Source: Phaeotremella fagi
Lineage: Eukaryota; Basidiomycota; Tremellomycetes; Tremellales; Phaeotremellaceae
Length of the DNA: 64,000 nt
Direction of reading: 5' to 3'
NCBI GenBank assembly: GCA_001599715.1
Contig: BCHU01000001.1
Location: 1,349,634-1,413,633, forward strand
A model generated the notes under the pieces. It was not told the origin of the DNA, ran no database searches, and worked only from the letters and a program-made list of their open reading frames with translations. Below, in pieces: positions 10,310-22,690 of the stretch. Position numbers and translations under genes: made by a program. Each line of letters opens with the position of its first letter. The stretch's first letter is position 1.

Positions 10310-13300
10310 ATGATACAAAATCAAACAATGTTAGCAGGTCCATCAACCTATTCAAATCCGTACGTCCTATCAAATCAACAAGGACCTCCAACCCCGATCT
10401 CTCCTGATCAAATTTCAAAAACTCAATACACTTCTTCTAGACCTAAACATACAAATCATCTATCACGATCTTCAATCTCTACGAATCAATCTCTACCTCT
10501 ACCTCCACCGCCTTCAATTCATGTTCAAGCTATCCATGATTTTCATTATTCCTTGTTAGCTTCCACGGCGTCAAGTGATCCAGGAACCTATCTTTCCTTT
10601 GAAGCTGGTGATGTGATCCGCGTTCATACGAGAGACGCCAGTGGTTGGTGGGATGGGGAGATCAGCGGTAGCGCCAATGAAATTGGTGGTGTCAGTAATG
10701 AAAGGACTGGTCCCAGACGTGGCTGGTTCCCTAGTAATTATGTTAGAGAAATGGGTGTCGAGGTGAGTTCAGAAAGTTGGTTTCTGTGCAATAGAAGCTG
10801 ACCAAATGTAGACTTCACATCAAAGAGGTAGCTCCGTTGCTTCCACAACAAGTCCAACTTCAGCCCAGGATGTTAGTCACCATCGTCAAAATTCTGTCGC
10901 ATCGCACCATTCAAGGGCATCGACGTCCACCTCAGTTTCTCACTCTCAATCACGACATCAGTCACATTCGTATCATCCCTCACCGAGCAAAAATCATTCT
11001 ACTCCAACAGGGTTATCGGAGCCTATCCAAGCCCTCCTTCATCCGATCGTTCAATCGCTGTCACTTCTTGAATCAGCTATCCATTCAAATCGCAAACCGC
11101 ACATCCAACCTTCAACCGCTTGTGTTATATCAGCAATTAGATCAGCGCTCAGTCAAACCGATTGTCTCAGTAAGGAGTCGTCCACGTTGGTTAGTTGGCC
11201 GATATTAGCAAAGGAAAGAAAAGTAGTTTTGGTCGAATTATCTCGTCTAGTCGCTTGTGCGCGATCAGCTAGTGGAGCTACTGAAGGTCCTTATACCGGT
11301 GAAAAACCTGATCCAGAGGAAGCCAAGGAACTTGAAGCTTTAGCAAAGGCTGCTAGAGGAGTTTTCAGCAGTGTGAAAAAGTTTTTACATCTTGCCAATG
11401 ATTGTGGGGTTCACGTCACACCAGTCGAACCTACTCCAGAAGAAAGCAATGTACCGACACCTGATTCAGCACCACCCACAGCCTTCGACAAGAAAACAGC
11501 ACAAAAATTGAAAATCAAAACCACAGCGACCAATTCTAGAATGCAAGAAGCTTTCCGTATGAAAGCAGCCAGTATCGGTGATTTACGAGCTGCTCGACGT
11601 CGTGCTTCAAGTCCTCCCCCACCTTTACCCACGGCTAGTTCAACCCGGACAAGATCTCCTTCTCATAGTGGTACACCTATTTCGGCTACTTTCCCATCAT
11701 CAGGTGGATCTGGACGATCATCACCTGTCTCGGCAAGATCTATCAATTATAGAAACAACGGTGGTCCAGATGGTTCATCTTTCTCTTCAATGGCTTCTTC
11801 AGCTACTGATCCATATACGACAGAATCTGATGATCAAAATCTGTCAACTCCTATGACTGATACACTCGATCCAATGGATTCTCGTCATTTGGGAACAACC
11901 GTTCAATTGTCCGAATCGATTTCTGTGGCGGAAGACGCTCTTCTATCAGTTATTGCTGCTTTTATTGGTCATATTCACTCTCACAGTATCGGTTCTCATC
12001 CTTCATCACACGCCTATCTGATCGAACTGACAAGGGAGACTATCGACAATGTACGAGAGTTGTTGACTATAGTCGAAGCTGTAGGAAGAAACACTGGTAT
12101 TCGAACCGCTAGACCTAGAGAGATTGAATCGTTACGAATTGCCAAGGATAACCTCTACGAAGTGGCTAGTAGATTAGTCGAAGGATCAGAAACTGTTGCC
12201 AACGCTCCTTTCCAGGAGTATGGTGAAGAATCGTTTGATACAGAGAAATCTCGTTTACTTCAAGCTGCGACTGGAACTCTAAGATCTGGTACCGAATGTG
12301 TCAGACTAGTCAAGATCTGTACAACAGAGATAACAAACGATTACGCATCATCGGAAACTCCCCGCCCAAGTTTGGACAGTCGAAGATCATCCATCGTTAC
12401 AGCCAAAGGTGATAAGTTTGGTTTCGGTAGTCAAAGAGATAAAGTCGTTGGTACCAGAGGTGTACATACTTTATCTGGTTTGCATCGCAAAGCAAACAGT
12501 TTGAATCATCTTCAAAAACTTTATCAAGATGATGGTCTGGTTGTACCGAATGAGAATGATGAGGAAGGTCAGGAAGATGACGATGATGAGGAAGTTGTCA
12601 AGGATGCTCCAGAGGAAGATCTCACTATGCGTCCTGTTAATGGTCCTTTGAGATCGGTCGGTAGCACAGTAAGTCAATCGTTCCATTCCGATATCTAGGT
12701 ACTGATTGCTCTTCAGCCTCGACCACCTTTACGTCAAACTTTCACTTCACCAGATTCCGTTCCTCAGTTGTCTCAATCCGTTGAAATGTCTCGCAAACCT
12801 CGATCTGAAAGTGGCACACCACATGTTCGCTCTCGAGCATCTTCATTGACTTCACCAGCACCTCAGAAAATTCAACATAGATCTCCATCTCGTTCAGCTG
12901 ATCTTGATAAATTCACTGGTGATTATCCTGAAACCGATGAACTTCGACGTGATTCGATTTACGCGACTTCATCAACTTCCTCAGCTGGCGCTTCACATTC
13001 TTCTGGTAATACCGTTGAAACTGTGCTGTCATCAACGACCAGTTTGTCGCAAAGTGGACCTCAACCTATCATTCGTGATACTTCGAGTGATGCTTCGCCT
13101 ATACTCGATCGTCATCAAGTTGAGGAAGACAATTCAGATACAATGGTAGTGAACAAGGTTAATGCTGTACCAGTTCGACCTATTCAGACCGGTCGTAGTG
13201 TGACTTCACCAATGCCTTCCACCAACAACGACATCCGATTTTTGGTGGTTGCTCATGATTACGAACCTCGTGAAATCGCATACAACTCGGACGGTGTTCT

Positions 13301-14928
13301 GACAGGTGGTACACTTGAGGTCATTGTCGAAAAGATGACACCTCACGATACCACCGTGGATCCATTATTCTGGTCAACGTTCTTTTTGACTTTCAGATTG
13401 TTCACTACACCTCTGAAACTTTTAGAGACTGTTATCAAAAGATATGATCTTCAACCGCCCTCTGCTTTGACCTTCAGTGATCGAGAAAGATCAGTTTGGG
13501 TGGAAAGAAAAGTCGTACCAGTTAGACTGAGGATTTATAATTTCCTGAAAGCTTGGTTAGAGGTTCATTGGAGATCTGAGAGTGATGATATCGTCCTCTC
13601 TAGTCTTTACACTTTCGCGAAAGAAGTCATGTCAACGACTTTACCAGCTATGGGACCAAGATTATTGGAAGCTGTTAAAAGACGCCAAGAAGTTTTATCA
13701 TCTGATGGAAAAGACTCACAATCAATGAAGAGAACTTCAACAGGTGATCGATTCAGATTAAACGGTCTACCTAACAATTTCTCACCCATAACAGCAACTT
13801 CAAACGGTCTACCACCAACACCGATAATCACCCAGAAACTGCATAACCATCTTCGAAACAAATCTTTCAATATCAACATAACAGATTTTGACGCTTTAGA
13901 ACTAGCCCGTCAGTTCACTTTGTTGGAATCTAAATTATTCGCTGCGATCAATCCAGAGGATTTATTGATGACTGGTAAAAAAAGTATACCAGAGTTGAAA
14001 GCTTTGAGTACTTTGAGTAATCAGGTTACTGGTTGGGTTGCTGATGGGATTTTGAATGAGATGGATCCGAAGAGACGGGCTGGGTTGTTGAAGTTTTATA
14101 TCAAGGTTGCTGATGTGAGTTTTGATCTTTTAATTGATAGGCTTTTTAGAGACTGATTATTTACTTTTATAGAAATGTTTGATGTTGAATAACTTTTCTA
14201 CAATGTTCGCTGTTCTCGCTGGTCTGAACAGTAGTACCATTCTGCGATTGAAGAAAACTTGGGATGTAAGTTAGCTTTTGATCTTATGAACAAATGATTG
14301 ACTTGATCGTTAGGCTTTGTCAACGAAATATCGTGCTATTATGGATCGTCTGCGTGGAGTTATTGAGCATAGCAAGGTAGGTGTTCCTACTTCCGTGGTG
14401 TTTTGTTGCATCGTATTGACATGGGTATAGAATCATGCAGCTTATCGAGGTAGATTACGTGAAGTCACCGGACCATGTCTTCCATTCCTAGGTCTGATTC
14501 TTACCGAGTAAGTGAAACCCCCCACACGAAATAGGCAAGATAACTGACAAAGACATACAGCATAACCTTCACATCAGATGGTAATCCAAACACCAGACCG
14601 TCAACCTTAGATCCAGAATTACAATTGATCAATCAAGACAAATACAATAAATTAGCCAAGATCGCGATCGATTTCCAAAAATATCAAACTCCATTCAACT
14701 TCGTTGAGATTCTCGAAGTTCAAGTTTTCTTACAGAAGATACTGACTGAACGGGGAAGTGGATCTATTGATGCTCTATATAGGAAGAGTCGTGAGTGTTT
14801 CTCTCTCTATAATCAACCGATTATAATTCTGATGGCTTTCTTCTCTAGTTTTACTTGAACCTAGACAAGTTTCTGAAAAACTTAATTCTGCTTATGAAAA
14901 GCCTAGTTGGTTAGGCGGTAGAGTGTAG
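10310..14928 (+). CDS. CDC25: Ras guanine-nucleotide exchange factor, CDC25 type
   Basis: This gene of about eight exons encodes roughly 1,420 aa. Exon 1 (10310-10762) carries an SH3 domain: IHVQAIHDFHY, then GDVIRVHTRDASGWWDGEI and GWFPSNYV. A long Ser-rich region with an acidic stretch (NDEEGQEDDDDEE) spans exon 2. Exon 3 holds the RasGEF N-terminal domain (GGTLEVIVEKMTPHD, LFWSTFFLTFRLFTTP) and the start of the catalytic domain (DALELARQFTLLESKLFAAI). Later exons contain SSTILRLKKTW, RGRLREVTGPCLPFLGLILT, the hallmark PCLPFLG strand, and KYQTPFNFVEILEVQVFL. It loads GTP onto Ras at the membrane and should feed the cAMP/PKA pathway, as in Cryptococcus and yeast. The start at 10310 was chosen as the ATG nearest the SH3-containing frame. 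The length and SH3-REM-GEF order match fungal Cdc25. Confidence 0.9.
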
Positions 14929-15082
14929 AGAACACGGTTGTGAGGTAGTTGTAAAAATCAAAACGAAGTACAGTATTTAGTTCTTGAGTCTTGTAAAAAC
15001 CAAATCTTAAATGTCCATTGACGGTCATGAAATTTATAACACTGTATCATAACACATTTCGTATGCATAGCATCCTCGTATA

Positions 15083-16593
15083 TTATTCTGACATCGTATT
15101 TCCATCAAGAATAGAATCAACAGCCCGTCTAACGACTCCACTATCCAAATCCCCCAAAGCTTCTCGAACATGAACCAAAACCTCCAAATTCAACTCCCGT
15201 TGCGAATCACCAATAACATCCTGAATCCTCTCCAGATTATGTTTCATGACTTTAGACCAAGAACGGATGTTTGTCGCTAGATCGTGATCTTATATAGGGA
15301 TTTCACCTGTATCACTCAATAGGAGGTGTTTACATTTCTCCCATGATTCGAAGAGTTGGTCGTGGTGCCCTTGGGTTATTATGTATTGATGTTCTGATTC
15401 GGTCGGGTCGATCCATATTTCCCCATTATCTTTTTTGAGGTACGGTACGAAAGCTAACGAATTCGGTCCAGAGTCGATATCTAATATCGAATTGATTCCA
15501 TCTCCAGTGGTATTGTTTAAAGGACATTTTGAATTGGCCGAAAAACTCGTTGCGTTAATGCGAACTTGGTTGAGATTACAACTTGACTCGGTGAATCTTT
15601 TGGATTGTTTCGATTTCCTAAGGAAGACTGATGAAGGATCGATATCCAATTTTTTGTATGTTTCCAACATTTTCGAAACGACCTCTTCACCTCGTATTTG
15701 TTCATAAGCAGCTAAAGTCTTTATTGAACCCAACAAACCTTCCTCCATACCCTCAATAGTTCTACATCTCTCGATATCGGCAATCTCTTCAGTCGCGACT
15801 TTACGTTTCAAAACACCTTCGTAACCTGGTAATTGGGACATCAAAGAGCATTCATCCATCCCATGAAAACTTTTATGATTAACCATATACCTGATTTTGT
15901 TTTTCATACGAAATTCTTGAACGATTTGTAAGCTTTTAGATTGAAATCGACGTTAGTGCTTTCTCGATGTTTTTCAGGTTCGAAAACGAAATCACCACTT
16001 TGGATGAATGCTTTACATCTTGAAAAGACACTTGGATCTTCTTTGACCATAGCAGCTGCTAGAGTGAATGAACCTAGATTTTCAAAGATGAAAGCTGAAG
16101 ACTCCTTGATGAGTTGTAAAACTCTCTTCGCACCATCTTCAGCTGATAATTTACTGTCCTCACCGGATCCAGCACTTCTAACGATATCCCACCTATTTCC
16201 TTTTGAATGGTCAGAACTGATTTCAACAAATTCGTTGTTGAAATTACTTTGAAAAAAGGATTGGAGTAAGGGATAACCATCCATGATTGTCCATCCATCT
16301 TTGGGAACCCAGTTTTCTGAACTGGCGTAAACCTGACGAATGAGTACATCGAGTGTGCGTGCGGTAGCTATGCGGAACATATCGTCGATCTCGTCATCAG
16401 TGAAGAAGAGATGAGTCGCTTTGCGATCTTGTTGAAGTGTTCGATATTCTTTGAAAAGTCTTTTGGAGATTTCATGGATTTTTTGGATATCTTCTTGGCT
16501 GGTTTCGGAGAGGGGGATACCCCCAGGACCTTTGATGTACGGTCTACGAAGGAATTGGCGTTGCCACTCTGGTTGCGTTGATGTTTCCGACAT
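15083..16593 (-). CDS. Lineage-specific protein with two frame interruptions
   Basis: The frame starts MSETSTQPEWQRQFLRRPYI at 16593 and runs about 229 codons to a TGA near 15904. It continues in the -1 frame through about 200 codons to a TAA at 15290-15292, and then continues in the same frame for another 68 codons to TAA at 15083. Codon use is similar throughout, so the three parts were one gene. The first break can be removed by a 32-nt intron (15891-15922, weak GTTCAA donor). The second can be removed by a 30-nt intron (GTGAAA donor, ATCTAG acceptor) that restores frame across the TAA. Either the gene has two tiny introns or it is a decaying pseudogene. The protein is soluble with helical segments (EEIADIERCRTIEGMEEGLL) and no known motif. 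Function is unknown. Confidence 0.5.
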
Positions 16594-17025
16594 TGTTCAG
16601 ACAATCTTCAGATGAAAGAACGAAAGAAGAATTGGGGGTGAGTGTGCAAGTATTCACTTGGCTTTTCAAGGGCCTTCCTTCTGACAAGAAGTCTCCTTGA
16701 AAGGAGATACATCTGCGTGGGAAAAATCATCAAATGATCTCGAAAAGATGTTTTGGACGAGTACTGTACATTTCGGTAAATTGCAATCGGGAAATGTCTT
16801 CAATCGATTGTGACCAATGACGCTGCTGCAAATGACGGGGTTTACATTGTACAAAGGATAGTTTTCCGCTCAAAGTCACCTTTGTCTAATGGCTCCACAA
16901 ATGACTCTGCAAGTACACTGCACTGTACTGTGTGTAGACCTTCTTGGAGTAAGAGATGAATTTCGGCGCTTTACTGCATATTTCTTTTAGTTTACAACCA
17001 GCTTCTTAAATTAAAACGACTCACT
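16594..17025. other. Divergent intergenic region, no gene seen
   Basis: This 432-bp stretch lies between two divergently transcribed lineage-specific genes. Short open frames on the minus strand (16666-16854) lack codon quality or motifs. It presumably contains both promoters; no named regulatory site stands out. Confidence 0.5.
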
Positions 17026-17791
17026 ATGGAAGATACAAACAACAACCTCTCTCAAAGAGAGCCACCATCCGACAACACAAATGCGTCTCCATTCACCCTT
17101 GGCTATTGGAGCTCATGTACTGTCGACCCCGACACCAACGAAAAGGTTTTTCGAGCAGCTTTCAGCTGTGAGCCCAAAGATACCGAACTCGGATCTATCA
17201 GTTGTATGGCAGCCACTCTAGCGACTGAAGTATCGTTTTACCACGTTAAAGATTTTTTAAGAGAGATGATGGTCTCGAGAAAACCTCCCAAATCTGGTCG
17301 AACATAATTCAAACGACTGCTGAGGAGATCGCTAATGTTTTCAGGGGTAAAGAAATCAGTATGTCAATGAACAAAGATTTCGACTTCACCACCAGTAAAA
17401 GAATCTCAAGTTTCATCGACCCTGATACACTCGTCCTTCAACGTCCGGAAAGTCTTGGTGATATTCTCACTTTCCAATCAAATGTTGATCAGGATTCAGA
17501 AAAGGAAGCGGTACTTTTGGAGTTACTCGAGAAGTCGACAGTTTACCAATTTGATCAAGAGGATTGGTGGCGATGGGCGAGAGAGGTAATGGGGAAGGGT
17601 GAATCCCAAGTTGCAGTCGGTAATCCTTTGTACTAATCTTGCTGTTCATAGGGTTAGGCGTCATTTGTACGTACGTCCATCGTTCCTTCCAAAGGTGGGG
17701 TAGTGGATGGAGAACTTTGAGTTTTCATGCAGTTTTTAGTCATACTTGCCTGACATTCTTTTGCCAATGTGTCGTTTTTGAATTATCCTGA
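17026..17791 (+). CDS. Lineage-specific protein, frame interrupted; paralog of next gene
   Basis: It starts MEDTNNNLSQREPPSDNTNA and stays open to TAA at 17305-17307. The coding signal then continues in the -1 frame (KTSQIWSNIIQTTAEEIANV) to 17636. Either a 53-nt intron with a poor GTCTCG donor (17272-17324) bridges the break, or a one-base change has shifted the frame. A later 32-nt intron (17620-17651) is convincing: GTAATC donor, TACTAAT branch point, CATAG acceptor; it extends the frame to a TGA at 17789-17791. Several blocks resemble the gene at 18241: KTS...W-N--II, a DQDSEKEAVLLELL block against EDDQKKKIIETLL, and VAVGLGVI against YPVLIIPY. The two are probably old tandem duplicates. 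No known domain or signal peptide is visible. Confidence 0.45.
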
Positions 17792-18240
17792 AGATCATGT
17801 CTTCTAAAATAGACGGTAAGGAATTTATTCGACCAACCAAATCAACGCAGACCGAATATCACGTCTGGTAGCATAATTGTACCTGTTCAGGCCATTTCTG
17901 TCATGCTTGAACTGATCCAATGTGCAGCCTACAGGCAACTACTTCGTCGCTCAAAGAAGGATTTTTCACTTAGATTTTCCTTTGAACATGTAACCCCTCT
18001 GGAAGTAAGCGACAGCCCTAATCCATAGTGTACGATGACATATACAGAATCATCGGTCTCACAACCAACTTTTTTAACCAGGATGTTCAAAAACGTGCTT
18101 GATTTTTCCTTTGTTGAAGAGACGTCGACTCGAATAACCCGAAGTCTTCTCCGAAGGCGGAGTCCAATAGCGACTTGATACTGTGGTTCTAACCCTACTG
18201 TGACTAAGTCTCATTCTGACAACCAACAACAAAATCCAAC
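17792..18240. other. Intergenic, possible decayed exon fragments
   Basis: This 449-bp gap lies between the two paralog-like genes. An ATG at 17798 begins MSSKID and is followed by a good GTAAGG donor, but the joined frame closes within a few codons. It may be a relic of a duplicated unit or chance. Nothing else is recognised. Confidence 0.35.
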
Positions 18241-18978
18241 ATGGAAGATCCTTCTGCAACATCGAACTCTGGGTCGAAAGTCAAGAAACCACCTCGAATC
18301 TTTTTCAACTTCAAATGCACGCCCAACAACGAGAGAGGGTATCAGCATTCAACCGCCATCTGGTTAGATACCGTCAACAAAGAGGACGTTTATATCTTGA
18401 GTAACTCCTTTGGGTTGGCGTCAGAGATCTTACACCATCTACTAGAAGAAGAGAAGACCTCTCACAAATCTGGTTCATGTGCTTGGGAAAACGCAATGAG
18501 AGATATCATAAACGACTATCCAAAAGACCTCGCCACTTTTGAGAATGGTGAAACCCTGCCGAACCCGATCGGGAACCATCCTGCTTCAGACAAAATCGAC
18601 CCATCAACCTCACTCTTCAACGACACAGCGCCTCATCTTTCTAACACAGTCGCTTTCTCCTTATCAACCGAAAGTCAATTTGAAGATGATCAGAAGAAAA
18701 AGATCATCGAAACTCTTTTGGTTCGAACAAAGGAAACTCTCAAAATGGGGAGAGCTTTGGAAGCAGGCTCAAACGATACAACTGCTAAAGAATATTTCTC
18801 TCGAATGGCTCGACTTGGTGATGTTAGCGACAAGCCTAGATACCCGGTACTTATCATCCCGTACGCCACTATTATCGCATCAAAAGCTTTTGATAATTTG
18901 AAGAGGAAATCTATCGCTGCTGAGTCTTCAGAGTCTCCTTCACCGATCTCTCTGTTTTTTATACCAGATTGGGACTGA
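18241..18978 (+). CDS. Lineage-specific soluble protein (245 aa)
   Basis: This is a single open exon starting MEDPSATSNSGSKVKKPPRI, with no signal peptide or membrane segment. It is predicted soluble, with mixed helices (LASEILHHLLEEEKTSHKSG, IIETLLVRTKETLKMGRAL) and a hydrophobic strand near the end (YPVLIIPYATIIASKAF). The same first two residues, an intact W--AM/--II block and the acidic EDDQKKKIIETLL segment link it to the interrupted gene at 17026. The pair looks like a local duplication of which this copy is intact. I recognise no family; function is unknown. The start codon fits because an upstream in-frame stop is close and the -3 position is A. Confidence 0.65.
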   Translation: MEDPSATSNSGSKVKKPPRIFFNFKCTPNNERGYQHSTAIWLDTVNKEDVYILSNSFGLASEILHHLLEEEKTSHKSGSCAWENAMRDIINDYPKDLATFENGETLPNPIGNHPASDKIDPSTSLFNDTAPHLSNTVAFSLSTESQFEDDQKKKIIETLLVRTKETLKMGRALEAGSNDTTAKEYFSRMARLGDVSDKPRYPVLIIPYATIIASKAFDNLKRKSIAAESSESPSPISLFFIPDWD

Positions 18979-19238
18979 GGAGGGTGTAAAGAATTGATTG
19001 AGTGTATGTTGCGTTAAGTGGTCAATGATTCTATAAATAGGAGGGTTGTGGTTAGTTTATGCAGTCCTGTATTCCAATCTGTTGATCGACAGGATACACT
19101 GTGGTACATTGTTACATGTCGTGAGTAGGTAATCGTCGTACTGCATCTATTTCGTGGTGTCATTTGACAACGGATTCCCATTTTGCACATCCCTCTTCCG
19201 TATGATCTCAACCTTTTACACTGTTAGTTGAAGTCTTT

Positions 19239-20480
19239 TCACAGAAGGACCGTCCAACTTACATAATTGCCTGGAAACCAACCCATCCTACCATCCCTCG
19301 TTCTCCCTCTCCACCAACCTCTTTCGTTTTCCCCGCTACCCGGATCCCTTCTCTCTATAACAGCCACGATCTCATCCCTACCCAAAGCCAATTCCCATTC
19401 TTCACTAGGTTTGAATTCCCATTTCGTCCTTGCAAAAGTCAATTTCGTTGGGTCGATACTACCATCAGGTAGTGTTGCGTTAACACCGTTCTGAAGTTGT
19501 TGCTGTTGCTGTTGTGTAGTAGCAATTAAAAGTTTAACCAATCTTGACATGAGATAAGGTAATCCCACTGCTGATAATAAAAATAGAATTAAAGGTTTAG
19601 AAGATGGTCGAGGTGCTTCACCACCATGACCGATACTAGCTCCTGAACCAGGATGTGTAGCCCATTCATTAACCCATCCACCTGACGGTAAAGCTTTTTT
19701 TCCCTTTAACCAATTGATGATACGTCTTCCCAAACGAAGTATCGAAAATACACCAAGCACTTGACCGAGATATGTCTTCAGAGATCCCAATTGATCTGCT
19801 ACACCAACCATCGCGAAGAATGATGAATGCGTAGCCATATATGTGGATTCAACAAGTTGAGCAAGGGAGGTGAATGCCGTTACTAAAGATTCTAAAACTG
19901 CGAAAGCAGGTGCTGTAGAATTTTGAAGAGACGATGTGAGAGATGGAAACTGGATTCTTGGTTAATTGGAAATTATCATATGTAAAGGAGAAGGATTGAC
20001 TCACTTCACCAGGTGCACCCATACCACCAACTCCGTATCCTCCCATGCCTCCCATACCACCCATCCCATATCCTCCATAAGCACCACCATATCCACCCAT
20101 TCGATTGTAGGGTGAAGAATACGATCCATATCCACCCAAACCACCCATAGTCCCTAAACCACCATAAGGACTCATACCATAAGAAGAAGAACCGTATCGC
20201 GAAGCATAAGATGAAGGTTGAACTGCAGAGTATCCTATGGCCGGTCAGGAAAGAAAAGCTTGATAAGATTTGGAGACTTACCAGCATTCGTTATCGTCCC
20301 GTCTGATAGACCGGTTGGTCGATCTGGTAGACGAGGAGCATTACTCACACTGGAGGTTGCTACGTCAAAAGCTGATGTTGGGGGTTGGTTTGTGGTTGTT
20401 GTTGCTGATGCTGAGGTTGAGGCTGTTGCATTTCCATTACTCGTCTCCCAAGGTTTAGGTCGGGGTGGGAGGGACGTCAT
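19239..20480 (-). CDS. PEX13: Peroxisomal docking protein Pex13
   Basis: Three exons encode about 378 aa: start MTSLPPRPKPWETSNG at 20480, introns near 20222-20280 and 19950-20005. The N-terminus contains a Gly/Tyr/Met-rich repeat region (GGYGGAYGGYGMGGMGGMGG) typical of Pex13. A central helical and membrane region follows (AVLESLVTAFTSLAQLVEST, then PLILFLLSAVGLPYLMSRL), then a Gln run encoded by CAA/CAG, and a C-terminal SH3 domain (KLTFARTKWEFKPSEEWELA, DEIVAVIERRD, GWWRGRTRDGRMGWFPGNYV). Pex13 sits in the peroxisomal membrane and docks cargo-loaded Pex5 with Pex14. The end is less sure: a GTAAGT occurs directly inside the final NYV codon, and splicing there would replace the last residues with a basic extension ending at 19014. 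The unspliced end at 19239 preserves the SH3 strand. Confidence 0.9.
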
Positions 20481-20780
20481 TGATGTTGAGACTGTTTTGT
20501 GATAGATGGAAACAAGTGGGTTCCTACGTTCGAGCTCAGATCTACTGCAGGTTTGGTAGGGTATGCGAAGTGATATTATCTACTTTCGTTTATATTTATA
20601 TATATACCTTGTTATATTTGTTTTGGTGAAGGAGAAAGTGAAGATGAAAAGAGATATCGATAGAAGTCGGACTCGAATTAACCGGTTCAAAATAAGCTGG
20701 GAGTTACTCGTACTGTAACTTGATTTCCTCATCTTGTCCTGTACTTATCCACTGTAGAGAACAGTAGAGGAGCCATCACA

Positions 20781-22426
20781 ATGGCTACACCGATATTCAA
20801 CACTGGAGAGAGCTCAACTCGCTGGACGGAGAATATGAATTCGAAACTAAGAGTAGTAAGGAAACCCTCGCTAAGAGTTCGACAGGCTGTCAGAGGTAAG
20901 TTCTGTGATGGGTGTTGTTGGCCTTGCTTGAAACTGACTTGACGACATAGATAACAATGTATCACTTCTCTCTAGATTGCAACATAAAGTTGATCTCAGG
21001 AATACTGATAAAGATAGATTGACGAGTTTGAGCTGGGCTGCTATTGAAGGTAGTTTAGAGGTTTTTGAATGGTTGTTATTGGATTATGGACATGACGATC
21101 AAGAACTTAGTCGGGTGAGTGATTCCTTCTCAACGAGAGATGCAGAATTGAGGAACTGACCTTCAATAGGACGCCGATAACAACACGATATTCCATCTTC
21201 TCGCTTCAGTCCCTTCACCACCAACCTTATCACCCTACACCCATCTTCTCCTTTCATCACCCAACTTCCCACCTGTCCCACCAACAAAATCGTTCCAAGA
21301 ACTAACAGCGATTTCCTGCAGAATGACAGAAATCTATCACACCCTCTTCCCCTTCCTCCTAGACTGGTCCAACTCAGGTGGGAAAACGGCCTTACACGTC
21401 GCAGCCCAAGCAGGGAATTCAGCGTTCATAGCCCTCCTCTGTGATCTAGGTGCCGACGTCGATCTAACAGATTTACAAGGTAACACTCCGCTACATTACG
21501 CATCAGCTTGGGGTCATTTGGATAGTATCCAAATTCTTCTGGAGAGGGGTTGTCAATTCGCAGCTAGGAATTTCGAAGGGTTCACGGCGTCAGATTTCAG
21601 TTTCTCGATTGGGATCATGAAATCTTTACAGGATATTGCTAGGGGATTGTTTGATGAGAGGAGGAATCGACGACGGGATTTGGAGAGACAGATTGGGGAG
21701 ACGAGATCTAATTCTTCTTTGGGGAATCATCAGAATCAGAATGGTAGTTTCAATCAATCTTATGATGGTGGGGGTGTGGGTGAGGTTAGGATGAGAAACA
21801 CGAGTGGTGAAAATAATCAAAGATTTAGATCGGGGAGTGTGTCAACTAGTAACAGTGTTGGATCAAGGGTTTCATCAGCTGTAGGATCCAATGGGAAATT
21901 CAACGACACTTCTTTACCACCTTTACCACCTCTTCCCCAAGCCCAAACCCAATCCCAGACCCAATCGAATTCATTCCCAGATGTCAGATCTGGTAGAAAT
22001 CAATCACCAACCAGCATGTCACGTATGAATTCGGACGGGGTGAAACAAATGCCATTAATTAGAAGTAGGGCGAGTTCACAGAGTCAAAACCAGAACACGA
22101 TCTCCATCAACACACCAAACCTGAATGCACCAAGTAATTCACCTCAACCTAGCAACAAATCACCATCCATACCATACGAACGATATCCAACTCAATCGGG
22201 TATGCGTCGGACCCAATCATCTCAAGCTGCCGCTGATGGTGGGACTGGACAGAACCCAAACCCTACTCTGGGGGTTGATCAAATCCCAAAAAGAACGAGG
22301 GAAGGTAGTTTGTCAAGTCATCATTCTTCTGTGGGGTTGGTGATTGGGGGTACTAATATGAGACGAGCTGGGAGTGGACAAAGTCAAGGTTATGGTCATG
22401 GACAGGGTCCTGGTGGTATGATTTGA
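20781..22426 (+). CDS. Ankyrin-repeat protein, AVO2-like (candidate TORC2 subunit)
   Basis: Three exons encode about 512 aa, from MATPIFNTGESSTRWTENMN to TGA at 22424-22426. Residues 25-240 hold ankyrin repeats: KPSLRVRQAVRDNNVSLLSR, TSLSWAAIEGSLEVFEWLL, NTIFHLLASV, GKTALHVAAQAGNSAFIALL and GNTPLHYASAWGHLDSIQIL. The K-PS-R-R-A opening and the LLxxGHDxxELxR segment after the second repeat resemble yeast Avo2, a non-essential TORC2 subunit. The remaining 270 residues are disordered and Ser/Asn/Gln-rich with many RxxS-type sites, also as in Avo2. The identity is inferred from repeat order and the N-terminal block; generic ankyrin proteins are the alternative. It is divergent from PEX13, with 300 bp between start codons. 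Confidence 0.6.
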
Positions 22427-22690
22427 GGATTTTGGTGATTCATACTGTAGTTTCGTATTGCATGCCTTGAGTTGTATTACCTTTGTTTGGAATTGAGAGG
22501 TCGTTCATCGCCCATGCTGCATGAGAATGTCATATTGATTCAAACGTGAATTCTATTTCTAGTTCTAGTTCACTCCTCCTTCAATAAGGCATTAAACGAA
22601 TATCCAAGCTAGACAAAATCGTGGACGTCTATAATATACGAGCACCTCGAATCATAGCCTTGTCCAAAAAGAAGAATGATGTGAATATGA

